Shown piece after piece: positions 26,564 through 34,478 of a stretch of DNA of 64,000 nt. The position numbers and the translations under genes were made by a program. The first letter of the stretch is position 1; every line of letters begins with the position of its first letter. The notes beneath the pieces were generated by a model. It was given only the letters and a program-made list of their open reading frames with translations, was not told the origin of the DNA and did not search any database. Source of the DNA: Bacteroidota bacterium (GTDB taxonomy: Bacteria; Bacteroidota; Bacteroidia; Cytophagales; Cyclobacteriaceae); the NCBI GenBank assembly GCA_018267275.1, contig JAFDYV010000005.1:1-64000 (forward strand), in the 5' to 3' direction.

Positions 26564-26565
26564 GG

Positions 26566-27249
26566 TTACTGCAAGCCTAAAACACTTTTAAGTTCTGGAA
26601 TTCGTTCGATGATATGTGTGTGTGGCGCTTGAGCCAGTTGTTCTTTGGTATAAGCACCCGAGGCGATACCTACAACAAAACCACAACCAGCTGCATGGCC
26701 TTCCAATAAATCAGAGAGTGTATCGCCCACTTTGGCAACATGGGTTGAATTGCTTACTCCAGTCATCTCCATAGCCTTGAAAATCAAATCAGGGTGTGGA
26801 CGGCCATTGGCCACTTCATCACTGGTAACACTCCCATCAATTAAATCGCTGTGCTGCCAACCCATCCGGCCTAATAATGCATCCACAATCGGGCGATCAA
26901 AGCCCGTGTCCACCACTACTTTGATTCCATTTTTTTTTAGAGCCTGCAACGTCTCCGTCACCCCATCATTTTCAACCACGGTTGCATCGTTTTGATAAAA
27001 CGAAATCATCTCGGCCACAAAATCAGCATGAATCTCACGGATAAATCCATCGTTGATAGCTGGGCACTTCAAAGTTTCAAGTAATTGCCGAATGGCTACC
27101 GGTTTAGGTATACCCATCACTTTGTTGGCTTGTTCGATTGAAACCGTTAGGCCTTGGCGCCAGAAAGCATTTGTTAATATCCGTTGTACATCAAAATTTT
27201 CTTTTACGGTAGTGCCGGCCAAATCAAATACCACTAATTCTACGCTCAT
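26566..27249 (-). CDS. Phosphonatase-like HAD-superfamily hydrolase
   Basis: A 227-residue HAD hydrolase. Motif I reads FDLAGTT: Asp9 is the nucleophile and the residue two places later is Ala11 rather than the Asp of ordinary HAD phosphatases. This DxAGT form is that of phosphonoacetaldehyde hydrolase (PhnX). In the cap, VMGIPK places Lys49 where PhnX has its Schiff-base Lys (MGLLK). Motif II is VVVDTG, motif III includes GRPHPD, and motif IV is VGDTLSDLLEG. It fits the phosphonatase-like clade described as TIGR03351, the usual partner of the TIGR03364 oxidoreductase found at 23187-24335. It would break a C-P bond in a phosphono-aldehyde, releasing phosphate. It is divergent from the PhnZ-like gene at 27391. 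Confidence 0.88.
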   Translation of the reverse strand: MSVELVVFDLAGTTVKENFDVQRILTNAFWRQGLTVSIEQANKVMGIPKPVAIRQLLETLKCPAINDGFIREIHADFVAEMISFYQNDATVVENDGVTETLQALKKNGIKVVVDTGFDRPIVDALLGRMGWQHSDLIDGSVTSDEVANGRPHPDLIFKAMEMTGVSNSTHVAKVGDTLSDLLEGHAAGCGFVVGIASGAYTKEQLAQAPHTHIIERIPELKSVLGLQ

Positions 27250-27390
27250 ATATTCTGTTGTTTAAAAAAAGAAAGGTAAACGAAGTTCAAACAACAAACC
27301 AACAACACGTCAGAACTTAATTATTTGATAATGTTGATAAACTACCTTTTGATCAATGATCATTTTAACTTACATCAATAAAATAAACAT

Positions 27391-27966
27391 ATGAGCGCTG
27401 TTGAAAAACAATCTGCCGTTAATGAAGTATTCGAGCTTTACGAGAATTTTGGCGTTTCAGAATATGTTGGCGAACCTGTGTCGCTAATCGAGCACATGTC
27501 GCAATCTGCGCAACTGGCGATGCAAACCGGACAAGACGATGAAGTCATTCTTGCCGCTTTCTTTCATGACATTGGTCACATGTGTGCATTAAAAAATGAA
27601 ACTAACTCTATGGGCATCTATGGCGCGAAAAGTCACGAAAAAATTGGTGCTGATTTTCTAAGGGCGAAAGGTTTTTCGGAAAAAATTGCCAGGCTAGTGG
27701 AGAACCATGTGCAAGCGAAGCGATACCTGACCCATAAATACCCCGATTACTATAACAACCTTTCAGAGGCTAGTAAGAAAACCCTTGAGTACCAAGGAGG
27801 AAGAATGACGGAAGAAGAGGCGCATCAATTTGAAAATGACCCGCTATTCGCAACTAGCATCTTAATGCGCCAATGGGATGAAGAAGCAAAGCTGGAGAAT
27901 ATCGCCCTCATTGATATCAAAAAAATAAAGTCCAAGGCATTGGCTGCCCTGGACTCTAATAGTTGA
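27391..27966 (+). CDS. HD-domain mixed-valent diiron oxygenase, PhnZ-like
   Basis: A 191-residue HD protein whose key residues match the PhnZ oxygenase, which converts (R)-1-hydroxy-2-aminoethylphosphonate to glycine and phosphate. Visible matches are the substrate-gating Tyr25-x-x-Glu28 (EYVGEP), ligands His35 (LIEH), His59-Asp60 (FFHDIGH), His82 (KSHEKIGADFL), His106 (VENHVQAKRYL) and Asp163 (QWDEEAK). The conserved loop LEYQGGRM and the GIYG turn before the third His also match. The first, PhnZ-specific, pair is absent from ordinary HD phosphohydrolases. TmpB, which cleaves a trimethylated analogue, belongs to the same group, so the exact substrate is uncertain. No phnY-type hydroxylase gene is in the window. 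The extreme 3' end also contains a terminator for the opposite strand. Confidence 0.87.
   Translation: MSAVEKQSAVNEVFELYENFGVSEYVGEPVSLIEHMSQSAQLAMQTGQDDEVILAAFFHDIGHMCALKNETNSMGIYGAKSHEKIGADFLRAKGFSEKIARLVENHVQAKRYLTHKYPDYYNNLSEASKKTLEYQGGRMTEEEAHQFENDPLFATSILMRQWDEEAKLENIALIDIKKIKSKALAALDSNS
27919..27955 (-). terminator. Minus-strand terminator embedded in the 3' end of the PhnZ-like gene
   Basis: On the plus strand, AGTCCAAGGC (27929-27938) pairs with GCCCTGGACT (27946-27955), nine of ten positions matching, around a 7-base loop. On the minus strand the hairpin is followed by a T run (plus A run 27919-27925), so it terminates the kelch/DUF4270 transcript arriving from the right, although it lies inside the coding sequence of the convergent gene. 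Confidence 0.75.
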
Positions 27967-27980
27967 AGATGGTAAGTATC

Positions 27981-29033
27981 TTAATTAGTTCCGTTCGGAT
28001 CGAACGCCCAAGTATCATCAAACCGCAAGCTTCCTGATCTGCCGGTTGTAACGTAACCTGCATTCCCGATGGCAAAGCCAGCAGCAGCATCGCGTGCGCG
28101 CCCCTTTGAAGAAAACAATACATGTTCTTTCCATGTATCAGTAGCTGCATCGTATTGCCAAGTATCGCCTGCAGGTTGGTTGTTGACTGATCCACCGGTG
28201 ATGTAACCAAATCCACCGAATGCAAAAGCTACCGCGAATTCACGCGACAATGGCTGGTCTATTCTGTTACCATTGGCATCTCTTTGAGTAAGCGCGGCCT
28301 TTTGCGTCCATGTGTTTGCCACAGGATCGTATTGTTCCACTTCTCTCACAGTAAGGCCGTTATTAGATCCACCCAAAACGTACACTGCGTTGTTCAATGT
28401 AAACGCCACGGCATTTACTCTCTTGCGTGCAATGCTCGTGCGCTGAACCCAAGTATCTGTGCCTGGCACATATTCCCAAATATCATTCAATGCGTTGCCG
28501 TTAAAACCAGACCCAACAAATCCTCTCCCCGACACGCTGAATGCTATCGCACCAGTTCTACCCAGTTCACCGGTGCCTCCAAAGTCTTTTATTCTTCTCC
28601 AACTTCCTGCTCCACCGTTACCTGTCGGGTCAAATTCCCAAAAATCTTTCAGACGGTTCACACCATCGGTACCCAAACCAACATAGCCCTTGTTTCCAAT
28701 AGAAAAACCAACAGCTCCGCTGCGTGCAGTGCCCGGAAAGTCTGTCTTTTGAACCCACGTATTAAGGGCGGCATCAAATTGCCAAAAGTCGTTCACACGA
28801 TTCAACACGCCACCTGTAGTGACACCGTCAACAAAACCGCCTCCTACATATGCCTTGTCGCCAATCACAAAATAGGCAGAACCGCTTCGGCCAAATCCAC
28901 CAAAGTCGGCAAGTGATGTCCATGAACCGGGTTTGGTTGTTGGTGCTGGTGTGCTGCTACCACCACATGAAGACAACACAACCGCGACCGCGGCCACGAT
29001 AGCGAACGAAAAGAATGATGAAATAAATCTCAT
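27981..29033 (-). CDS. Kelch-repeat lipoprotein
   Basis: From the ATG at 29033 the protein has about 350 residues, with a lipoprotein signal (MRFISSFFSFAIVAAVAVVLSSCGG). A Pro/Thr-rich linker follows, then about six kelch blades of the form GD/NKAYVGGG...NDFWQFDAALNTWVQKTDFPG. Each blade carries the Gly-Gly pair and the Trp/Tyr spacing of kelch motifs. These galactose-oxidase-like propellers usually bind partners or ligands and need not be enzymatic; no copper-site residues are evident. An upstream ATG at 29054 would overlap the DUF4270 gene. With its start seven bases after that gene's stop, the two form an operon. Confidence 0.88.
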   Translation of the reverse strand: MRFISSFFSFAIVAAVAVVLSSCGGSSTPAPTTKPGSWTSLADFGGFGRSGSAYFVIGDKAYVGGGFVDGVTTGGVLNRVNDFWQFDAALNTWVQKTDFPGTARSGAVGFSIGNKGYVGLGTDGVNRLKDFWEFDPTGNGGAGSWRRIKDFGGTGELGRTGAIAFSVSGRGFVGSGFNGNALNDIWEYVPGTDTWVQRTSIARKRVNAVAFTLNNAVYVLGGSNNGLTVREVEQYDPVANTWTQKAALTQRDANGNRIDQPLSREFAVAFAFGGFGYITGGSVNNQPAGDTWQYDAATDTWKEHVLFSSKGRARDAAAGFAIGNAGYVTTGRSGSLRFDDTWAFDPNGTN

Positions 29034-29040
29034 AGAAAGC

Positions 29041-30420
29041 TTAGTTTGGTACATACGAATAGAAGATTTTCAATTTGGATTTGCTGACTGGATGATTACG
29101 ACTGCCAATTACAACGCGGTTTAGCTCTGTGTTAATGCCGGGAGCAATAGCAGAAACCATCACTGGGGTAATAAACTCGTTATTGTTTAACAGCTCGGTC
29201 GAAAGATAGTTGGTTAAAACGAAAGTGTACTTGGTTTCTTGACCGTATTCTTTATCAAGAGCAACATTTGATGTGAGTATATTACCACCACGGTCAGAGG
29301 GTGGAACTGGCTCATATGGTACATTTGAATGGTCGGTTTTAAACAATGCAAGTGTTCTCGGGGGTGGAAAATTGCCGAGGTAAGTGTTCTGCACAGGATA
29401 AATCTCTAGAATCGCGTCTATCAATATTATTTTATTGTCGCGAAAGAATTTTTTCACCGAAGGGAATTCAATCTTGGTACCGACTCCTATACCCGATTGC
29501 ATAAATGTCTGGCCATTTGTTTGCATTGAAGGAATGGTTCGCCTCCGTGCAAGTGTGGAGATGGGAGTTCCGTTTCGATCTGCCGTTAAGTTATTGAACT
29601 GCAATGCCGCATTTACGATGCGAAAATCAAACCTTACTTGTTCAGGCACATCTCTGATAAGTGTTTTATAGAACAATCGGATTTTGCAGCGGCCTGCCCG
29701 GAATCCTGCGACACTCGCACCAGAGGCAGAACTACCTTCGATTCGAAGCCCCTTGAAAAATTCAGTTACAAACAGATTACCGTCTTTAAAAAATTGTGTT
29801 GTGTCCGCCTTGGCAATGTCAAACCATCGTTTACCAAAGCTGCTGGGCAACGGTATGTAAATAGAATCCCTTAATGGAGTGAACCGAATCGTTTTCGAGG
29901 CTATTACAGAATTTATAAACTGCGATTGGCTCGTGTTGTAGAATCCAGAAGGCACTGTGAATAATGAAACACGGTCTTCGCCACGGTACGGCACTGTTTG
30001 CCTGGGGCGTGGCGGCTGACTAAGTTCAAAAACCTTCAGATCCACCGCACGGGTGGTGTCGCCATACCAATAGTCATTGTAGGAAAGAACCAACCCGATA
30101 GAATCATACGTTGCATCGGCAGCGGGTAAAAATGCAGTGGTCGGACCAACCTGAAAATACGTAGATGCGGTGATGCGACCTAACAACGGATCAGCAAAAT
30201 CACCAATCAGCAAAGTGTTTGCGTTCGAAGTGGGGATTGAATCAAAAAGTGTGGTGGAGGTAACAATTGAGAAAGTATCCGAAAACACTGTCTGCAAGCT
30301 ACTGCGACTAAAATTTTTGTCTGCTTTAAGGACGCCCTGGTCTTCGCAAGAAATTAAAAAAGCCAGCGACATTATCACAGATAAGAACGCCAAACTTTTA
30401 ACCCTTTTCGCCACTAACAT
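29041..30420 (-). CDS. DUF4270-family lipoprotein
   Basis: About 460 residues with a lipobox (AFLISC) after the signal peptide. The mature region has the DUF4270 pattern: FSDTFSIVTSTTLFDSIPTSN, then LLIGDFADPLLGRITASTYFQV, a segment about Asp-Ser strands with SIGLVLSYNDYWYGD, and a C-terminal domain ending with a strand rich in Lys. The family is confined to Bacteroidota and its function is unknown; it often neighbours kelch lipoproteins, as here. The ATG at 30420 is preferred to a GTG at 30441 because it gives a compact signal peptide. A Bacteroidota-style promoter was not found convincingly upstream. Confidence 0.85.
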   Translation of the reverse strand: MLVAKRVKSLAFLSVIMSLAFLISCEDQGVLKADKNFSRSSLQTVFSDTFSIVTSTTLFDSIPTSNANTLLIGDFADPLLGRITASTYFQVGPTTAFLPAADATYDSIGLVLSYNDYWYGDTTRAVDLKVFELSQPPRPRQTVPYRGEDRVSLFTVPSGFYNTSQSQFINSVIASKTIRFTPLRDSIYIPLPSSFGKRWFDIAKADTTQFFKDGNLFVTEFFKGLRIEGSSASGASVAGFRAGRCKIRLFYKTLIRDVPEQVRFDFRIVNAALQFNNLTADRNGTPISTLARRRTIPSMQTNGQTFMQSGIGVGTKIEFPSVKKFFRDNKIILIDAILEIYPVQNTYLGNFPPPRTLALFKTDHSNVPYEPVPPSDRGGNILTSNVALDKEYGQETKYTFVLTNYLSTELLNNNEFITPVMVSAIAPGINTELNRVVIGSRNHPVSKSKLKIFYSYVPN

Positions 30421-30535
30421 ACCGACAGAAAATTTGCTCACGTTCTTGTAGGACTGAAAAAAGGGACAGAAAGTTTTATTGTTTCAAAAATTTAACTCCG
30501 CCCAATTCAAAATATTGTGCAGGCTTCAAAAAAAG

Positions 30536-30609
30536 TGGGCTTGGAGGGATTCAAACCCCCAACCTTCTGATCCGTAGTCAGATGCTCTATTCAGTTAAGC
30601 TACAAGCCC
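30536..30609 (-). tRNA. tRNA-Arg (anticodon ACG)
   Basis: Read on the minus strand, the sequence folds as a tRNA. The acceptor stem GGGCTTG (plus 30609-30603) pairs with CAAGCCC (plus 30543-30537). The anticodon stem is TCTGA/TCAGA with loop CTACGGA, giving anticodon ACG (Arg, CGN codons after A-to-I change). The T arm contains GTTTGAATCC. No CCA is encoded. Confidence 0.95.
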
Positions 30610-30705
30610 AAACAACTATTTGTCTTCCACTTGCATCACAAAGGCGAAGCTTCGCGGAAACAGCCCGCAAATTTAAGAGAATAAATTCTTCAGCCAAATA
30701 GTGTT

Positions 30706-30736
30706 TTTGCCCGATAACACTAAAAATGTACTTTTG
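30706..30736 (+). promoter_or_regulatory. Bacteroidota-type promoter for the outer membrane protein gene at 30762
   Basis: A -33 element TTTG at 30706-30709 and a -7 element TACTTTTG at 30729-30736 (consensus TAnnTTTG) are separated by exactly 19 bases, the optimal spacing. Transcription would begin near 30743 and the ATG at 30762 follows within about 20 bases, which supports that start. Confidence 0.75.
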
Positions 30737-30761
30737 CCGTTCAAAAAATAAGAAAGCCACC

Positions 30762-31481
30762 ATGCGTAAGTCCTTGATCACCATCGTTGCCGTTGTAGTT
30801 AGTATATTCTCGCTTGCGCAGGAGGCAAAAAGAGTAAAGCGCCCCGATCTTCCCGGCTCATTCATTATCGAGTTCGGTTTCAATACAGCCCAGGGTTCTA
30901 CTCCGTTAAATTATAATCAAGGCGTTTGGGGCTCTCGCACGCTAGATCTATACTACCAATACCCAATTAGACTGTGGAAGACAAAATTTAGCGTAAACCC
31001 GGGGGTGGGCTTGAGTTTTGAACGGTACAAGTTTTCAAATAACTACACACTGCCCCGGCAGCCGAACCAAGACGGCAGATACGACTTGGTGCGTGTTACG
31101 GACATCTATCCAAACGTAAGCGTGGATAAAAGCATGCTGGTGATGAACTACTTGGATTTTATGCCCATCGAGCTCCGTTTTGATACGAAGCCGGAAGATT
31201 TAAACCGCAGTTTTCATTTGGCCGCTGGCCTACGCGTTGGCTTCTTGTTTGATTCACACACAAAAATCGTTTATACCGAAGGTGGAGAAGAAAAAACCAT
31301 AAAAGACAAGCAAAAATTTGGTCTTAACACTTTCCGATATGGGTTTTACGGACGTGTTGGTATTGGCAACTTCAGCCTTTTTGGAAATTATAACATTACG
31401 CCAGTCTTTGATACAGCAAAAGCGCCATCAAATTCAAATATGAATACGATGACGATTGGTCTATCGATCAGCGGATTTTAA
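30762..31481 (+). CDS. Outer membrane beta-barrel protein
   Basis: From the ATG at 30762 (MRKSLITIVAVVVSIFSLAQ) about 239 residues. The signal peptide is followed by an amphipathic beta-strand pattern with aromatic alternation (GSFIIEFGFN, LDLYYQYPI, FSVNPGVGLSFERYKF, FHLAAGLRVGFLFDS, FRYGFYGRVGIGNFSLFGNYNI), ending with the strand TIGLSISGF that closes on Phe. This is a porin-like or PorT-like outer-membrane beta-barrel of unknown ligand. The upstream ORF start (30726) lies inside the promoter and is excluded. Confidence 0.8.
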   Translation: MRKSLITIVAVVVSIFSLAQEAKRVKRPDLPGSFIIEFGFNTAQGSTPLNYNQGVWGSRTLDLYYQYPIRLWKTKFSVNPGVGLSFERYKFSNNYTLPRQPNQDGRYDLVRVTDIYPNVSVDKSMLVMNYLDFMPIELRFDTKPEDLNRSFHLAAGLRVGFLFDSHTKIVYTEGGEEKTIKDKQKFGLNTFRYGFYGRVGIGNFSLFGNYNITPVFDTAKAPSNSNMNTMTIGLSISGF

Positions 31482-31497
31482 CTACCGTAAACCAGCG

Positions 31498-32280
31498 CTA
31501 ATTTCCAACAAAATTAGGCTTACGTTTTTCTAGAAAAGCCTGCACGCCCTCTTTGTGATCGGCACTGCTGCCGGCTATTTCCTGACAATAGGCTTCGTAT
31601 TCGAGCATTTCTTCGAGTGATGCGGTGGTCGACTTGTTCAGCATTTTTTTGATGATACCAATTGCTTTGGTTGGCGCTTTCGCATAATGATCAGTATAGC
31701 TTTTTACTGCCGCGTCTAATTCGCCACTAGCAACCACCTGATTCACCAAGCCCATTTTTAATGCCTCGGGTGCAGAAATTTTGCTACCCAAGGTACACAT
31801 TTCAAAAGCTTTGGCTATGCCCACCAATCGTGGCAAAAAGTATGACGAACCTGAGTCTGGCACCAAGCCAATATTGATGAATACCTCAATCAGTGTTGCC
31901 TCTTCTGCGGCTACAATTACATCGCACGCTAATGCTAACGAGCAACCTGCTCCTGCTGCTACGCCATTTAGTCTGCATACAATCGGCTTTGGCAAATTGC
32001 GCATGGCAGTAACAATTGGATTGTATCGCTTGTGTAACGAATCGAGAAAAGACCGTTTACCTTGAGAAGCGCTGTCCTTCAAATCTTGCCCTGAACAAAA
32101 CGCTTTTCCCGCACCCGTCAGTACCACTACACGCACTTCGTTGTCTTTTGCAACGGCCTTGAGTGCATCTTGCAGCTCAAAAGTAATGGCGTCATTTAAA
32201 GCGTTGTACACCTCGGGCCGATTTAGCGTGACCGTTGCTACCCCGTTGCTGCTTTCGTAAGCGATAAACTTGAAATCCAT
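31498..32280 (-). CDS. Enoyl-CoA hydratase/isomerase family protein (PaaG-like)
   Basis: A 260-residue crotonase-fold protein. Landmarks are VTLNRPEVYNALN, the oxyanion-hole segments GAGKAFCSGQDLKD and NGVAAGAGCSLALACD, and the C-terminal helices LVGIAKAFEMCTLGSKISAPEALKMGLVNQVV. The acidic residue that should follow the second oxyanion segment (NIGLVPDSG) is present, as in PaaG/EchA-type isomerases. It would hydrate or isomerise a CoA thioester in fatty-acid or phenylacetate breakdown. No other paa or fad gene is adjacent, so the exact substrate is open. Its stop is 16 bases from the convergent beta-barrel gene. Confidence 0.88.
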   Translation of the reverse strand: MDFKFIAYESSNGVATVTLNRPEVYNALNDAITFELQDALKAVAKDNEVRVVVLTGAGKAFCSGQDLKDSASQGKRSFLDSLHKRYNPIVTAMRNLPKPIVCRLNGVAAGAGCSLALACDVIVAAEEATLIEVFINIGLVPDSGSSYFLPRLVGIAKAFEMCTLGSKISAPEALKMGLVNQVVASGELDAAVKSYTDHYAKAPTKAIGIIKKMLNKSTTASLEEMLEYEAYCQEIAGSSADHKEGVQAFLEKRKPNFVGN

Positions 32281-32326
32281 GCGAATAAAAGTTTTGATTG
32301 ATCTATGGCAATTAAAAGATAATCGT

Positions 32327-32941
32327 TTAAAAAAGCACCATCACGCCAGAATAACCGATCGCAAATCCCACCGCAGCACCATGCAATACCTCGCGTAATG
32401 TGTGCGCGCCTAAAACGAGCCTTGCGGACATTACCAGCCCCGCTAAAACGATTAGAGCTACAGCGGGAACCAACAAACGTGGTTCTTCCATCTCTTTATT
32501 GAGCGGCAACACAATACCAACGGCTCCGGCCATCGAGATGCTGTGAACACTAATTTTAACGAAGAAGGTGATCAGAAACGATGCCAACACCAATCCAAAA
32601 ACGATTAGCATCAGCTTGTTTAAGTTTGGAAAAGGCAACTTGTAGTAGCACAAAAAAGCGATGATACCGTAAATCACCGTGATAATGGCAAAGGGAAATA
32701 TCCTCTCCTGCCGTTCGCGCAGCGTGAGAGATCCTATCGTTTTGAATGATCTCAGCATTATCAAGTTAAGGGCGGGAAGCAAAAAAGTAAAAACAAAAAC
32801 AAAAGCTGTTACAATCCATACCTTTCCCCTATCGGCCATTCCCATTGCCGGAAAAAATGCACCCAAAAGGATTACTAAATATGTGCTTAGCAGTAAAGGA
32901 TGAAAAAGAAACGATATGACCTGCGCAGTAAAACGTACCAT
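32327..32941 (-). CDS. PAP2-like membrane protein
   Basis: A 204-residue protein with about six hydrophobic segments. Two motifs resemble type-2 phosphatidic acid phosphatases: KISVHS matches the PSGH-type second motif, and SARLVLGAHTLREVLHG matches the third motif SR-x5-H-x3-D/E-x3-G, with the Arg and His in place. The first phosphate-binding motif (K-x6-RP) is not clear, although LRERQERIF (residues about 73-82) may correspond to it. It is probably an inner-membrane lipid-phosphatase-like protein, possibly of changed activity. The ATG overlaps the stop codon of rpoN by one base (TAATG), so the two genes are translationally coupled. Confidence 0.7.
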   Translation of the reverse strand: MVRFTAQVISFLFHPLLLSTYLVILLGAFFPAMGMADRGKVWIVTAFVFVFTFLLPALNLIMLRSFKTIGSLTLRERQERIFPFAIITVIYGIIAFLCYYKLPFPNLNKLMLIVFGLVLASFLITFFVKISVHSISMAGAVGIVLPLNKEMEEPRLLVPAVALIVLAGLVMSARLVLGAHTLREVLHGAAVGFAIGYSGVMVLF

Positions 32942-34404
32942 TAAATTTCTTTTCTGAGCCGTGCCACCGGAATATTTAACTGCTCGCGGTACTTTGCTAC
33001 CGTGCGTCTGGCGATGTTGTACCCTTTTTCGTTGAGCAAGTCCTCTAATTTATCATCAGGGTAAGGTTTGCTCTTGTCTTCACTGTCAATCAAATCTTTG
33101 ATAATCTGCTTCACTTCACGGCTGCTCACCTCTTCTCCCGAATCAGTTGCAATGCCTTCTGAAAAGAAATATTTCAATGGGTAAATTCCGAAATCTGTTT
33201 GCACCGTCTTGCTGCTGGCTACGCGGCTCACGGTTGATATATCCATACCAATAATCTGAGCGATATCTTTCAAGATCATTGGTTTCAACTTTGTCTCATC
33301 ACCCTCCAGAAAGTAATCGTATTGAAAATCAACAATGGCCCGCATGGTTCGCAGCAGCGTGTGTTGGCGTTGTTTAATCGCATCAATAAACCATTTGGCT
33401 GCATCCAGTTTTTGCTTGACAAACGTAACAGCCTCTTTCAGCTTCTTATCTCTTTTGTCGCTACGATCGTAGGCTTGCATCATGTTTGAGTAAGAGCGGC
33501 TGATGCGAAGTTCGGGGGCATTTCTTGAATTCAAAGACAACTCCAACTTTCCATTATTGTTTACCAAAATAAAGTCGGGAATGACGTACTGATTTTTTAC
33601 CATCCCGGCAGTCACCTCGCCTCCTGGTTTGGGGTTTAGCCGCACAATCAGTTCAATCGCATCTTTGATGTAATCCTCGTCATCTAGGTCGAGTTTTTTC
33701 TGAATCTTGGCGTAGTGTTTCTTGGTAAATTCTTCATAGCACTCAGTCAAAATCTTTTTAGCGACAATCACGTCTACATCCTGCCCATCATCCATCCGGT
33801 CAAGTTGCAAAAGCAAGCACTCCTGTAAATTGCGCGCAGCAATACCGGCCGGGTCAAACGATTGTATCTTTTTCAGGATACTCTCTACCTCGGGTAAATT
33901 TGTTTCAATGCCCTGCGCAAAGGCGAGGTCATTCACAATCGATTCCAATTCTCTGCGGATGTACCCGTCTCCCTCAATACTGCCAATTAGTTGCTTGGCG
34001 ATGGCTCCCTGGCGATCATCTAAGCCCAAAAACCCCAACTGGGTGAGTAGCGTTTCTTGCAAAGAGGTACCCGTAGCCATGGGCATCTCGCGTTCTTCAT
34101 CATCATCGCCATTATCAGTGCTGGTTTTGTAACTTGCGTAATCATCATCACGAAGGTAATCCTCTATATCCAGGTCTTCGTTTTTTTCCTCCTGTGCCGC
34201 TTCTTCATCGCTCGGCTCATCTTGTTGATTATCAACAGGTGACTCCTCTTCATCTTCACCTTGCTCTAATACCGGATTCAATTCCAGTTCTTCCTCTATG
34301 CGCGCTTCCAACTCGGCTGTTGGCACCTGTAGCAGCTTGATAAACTGTATCTGCTGTGGCGACAGTTTCTGTTGAAGTGATTGACTAAGACCTAAGCGCT
34401 GCAT
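32941..34404 (-). CDS. rpoN: RNA polymerase sigma-54 factor
   Basis: A 487-residue sigma-54. Region I begins MQRLGLSQSLQQKLSPQQIQFIKLLQVP, a Gln/Leu-rich activator-interacting region. An acidic region II follows (about residues 47-105, Asp/Glu-rich). Region III has the core-binding and helix-turn-helix segments (IIGMDISTVSRVASSKTVQT), ending with the RpoN box NIARRTVAKYREQLNIP that recognises the -24 element. It directs transcription of genes activated by enhancer-binding proteins. It is the first gene of a coupled pair with the PAP2-like gene. It is divergent from asnS. Confidence 0.97.
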   Translation of the reverse strand: MQRLGLSQSLQQKLSPQQIQFIKLLQVPTAELEARIEEELELNPVLEQGEDEEESPVDNQQDEPSDEEAAQEEKNEDLDIEDYLRDDDYASYKTSTDNGDDDEEREMPMATGTSLQETLLTQLGFLGLDDRQGAIAKQLIGSIEGDGYIRRELESIVNDLAFAQGIETNLPEVESILKKIQSFDPAGIAARNLQECLLLQLDRMDDGQDVDVIVAKKILTECYEEFTKKHYAKIQKKLDLDDEDYIKDAIELIVRLNPKPGGEVTAGMVKNQYVIPDFILVNNNGKLELSLNSRNAPELRISRSYSNMMQAYDRSDKRDKKLKEAVTFVKQKLDAAKWFIDAIKQRQHTLLRTMRAIVDFQYDYFLEGDETKLKPMILKDIAQIIGMDISTVSRVASSKTVQTDFGIYPLKYFFSEGIATDSGEEVSSREVKQIIKDLIDSEDKSKPYPDDKLEDLLNEKGYNIARRTVAKYREQLNIPVARLRKEI

Positions 34405-34478
34405 CCAATCGAATTGTGCCCAAATTTACCACATTGGCACGTCAAGCAAAATTGCGGCCAGAAAAATAACTAACATTT

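Noticed and set aside
28284..28916. 210-codon open frame on the plus strand inside the kelch gene
   Set aside because: It lies antisense to repeated kelch blades; the composition is Cys/His/Ser-rich without domain or signal, as expected of a shadow frame.
30587..30883. 98-codon minus-strand open frame next to the tRNA
   Set aside because: It runs through the tRNA-Arg and is antisense to the promoter and start of the beta-barrel gene.
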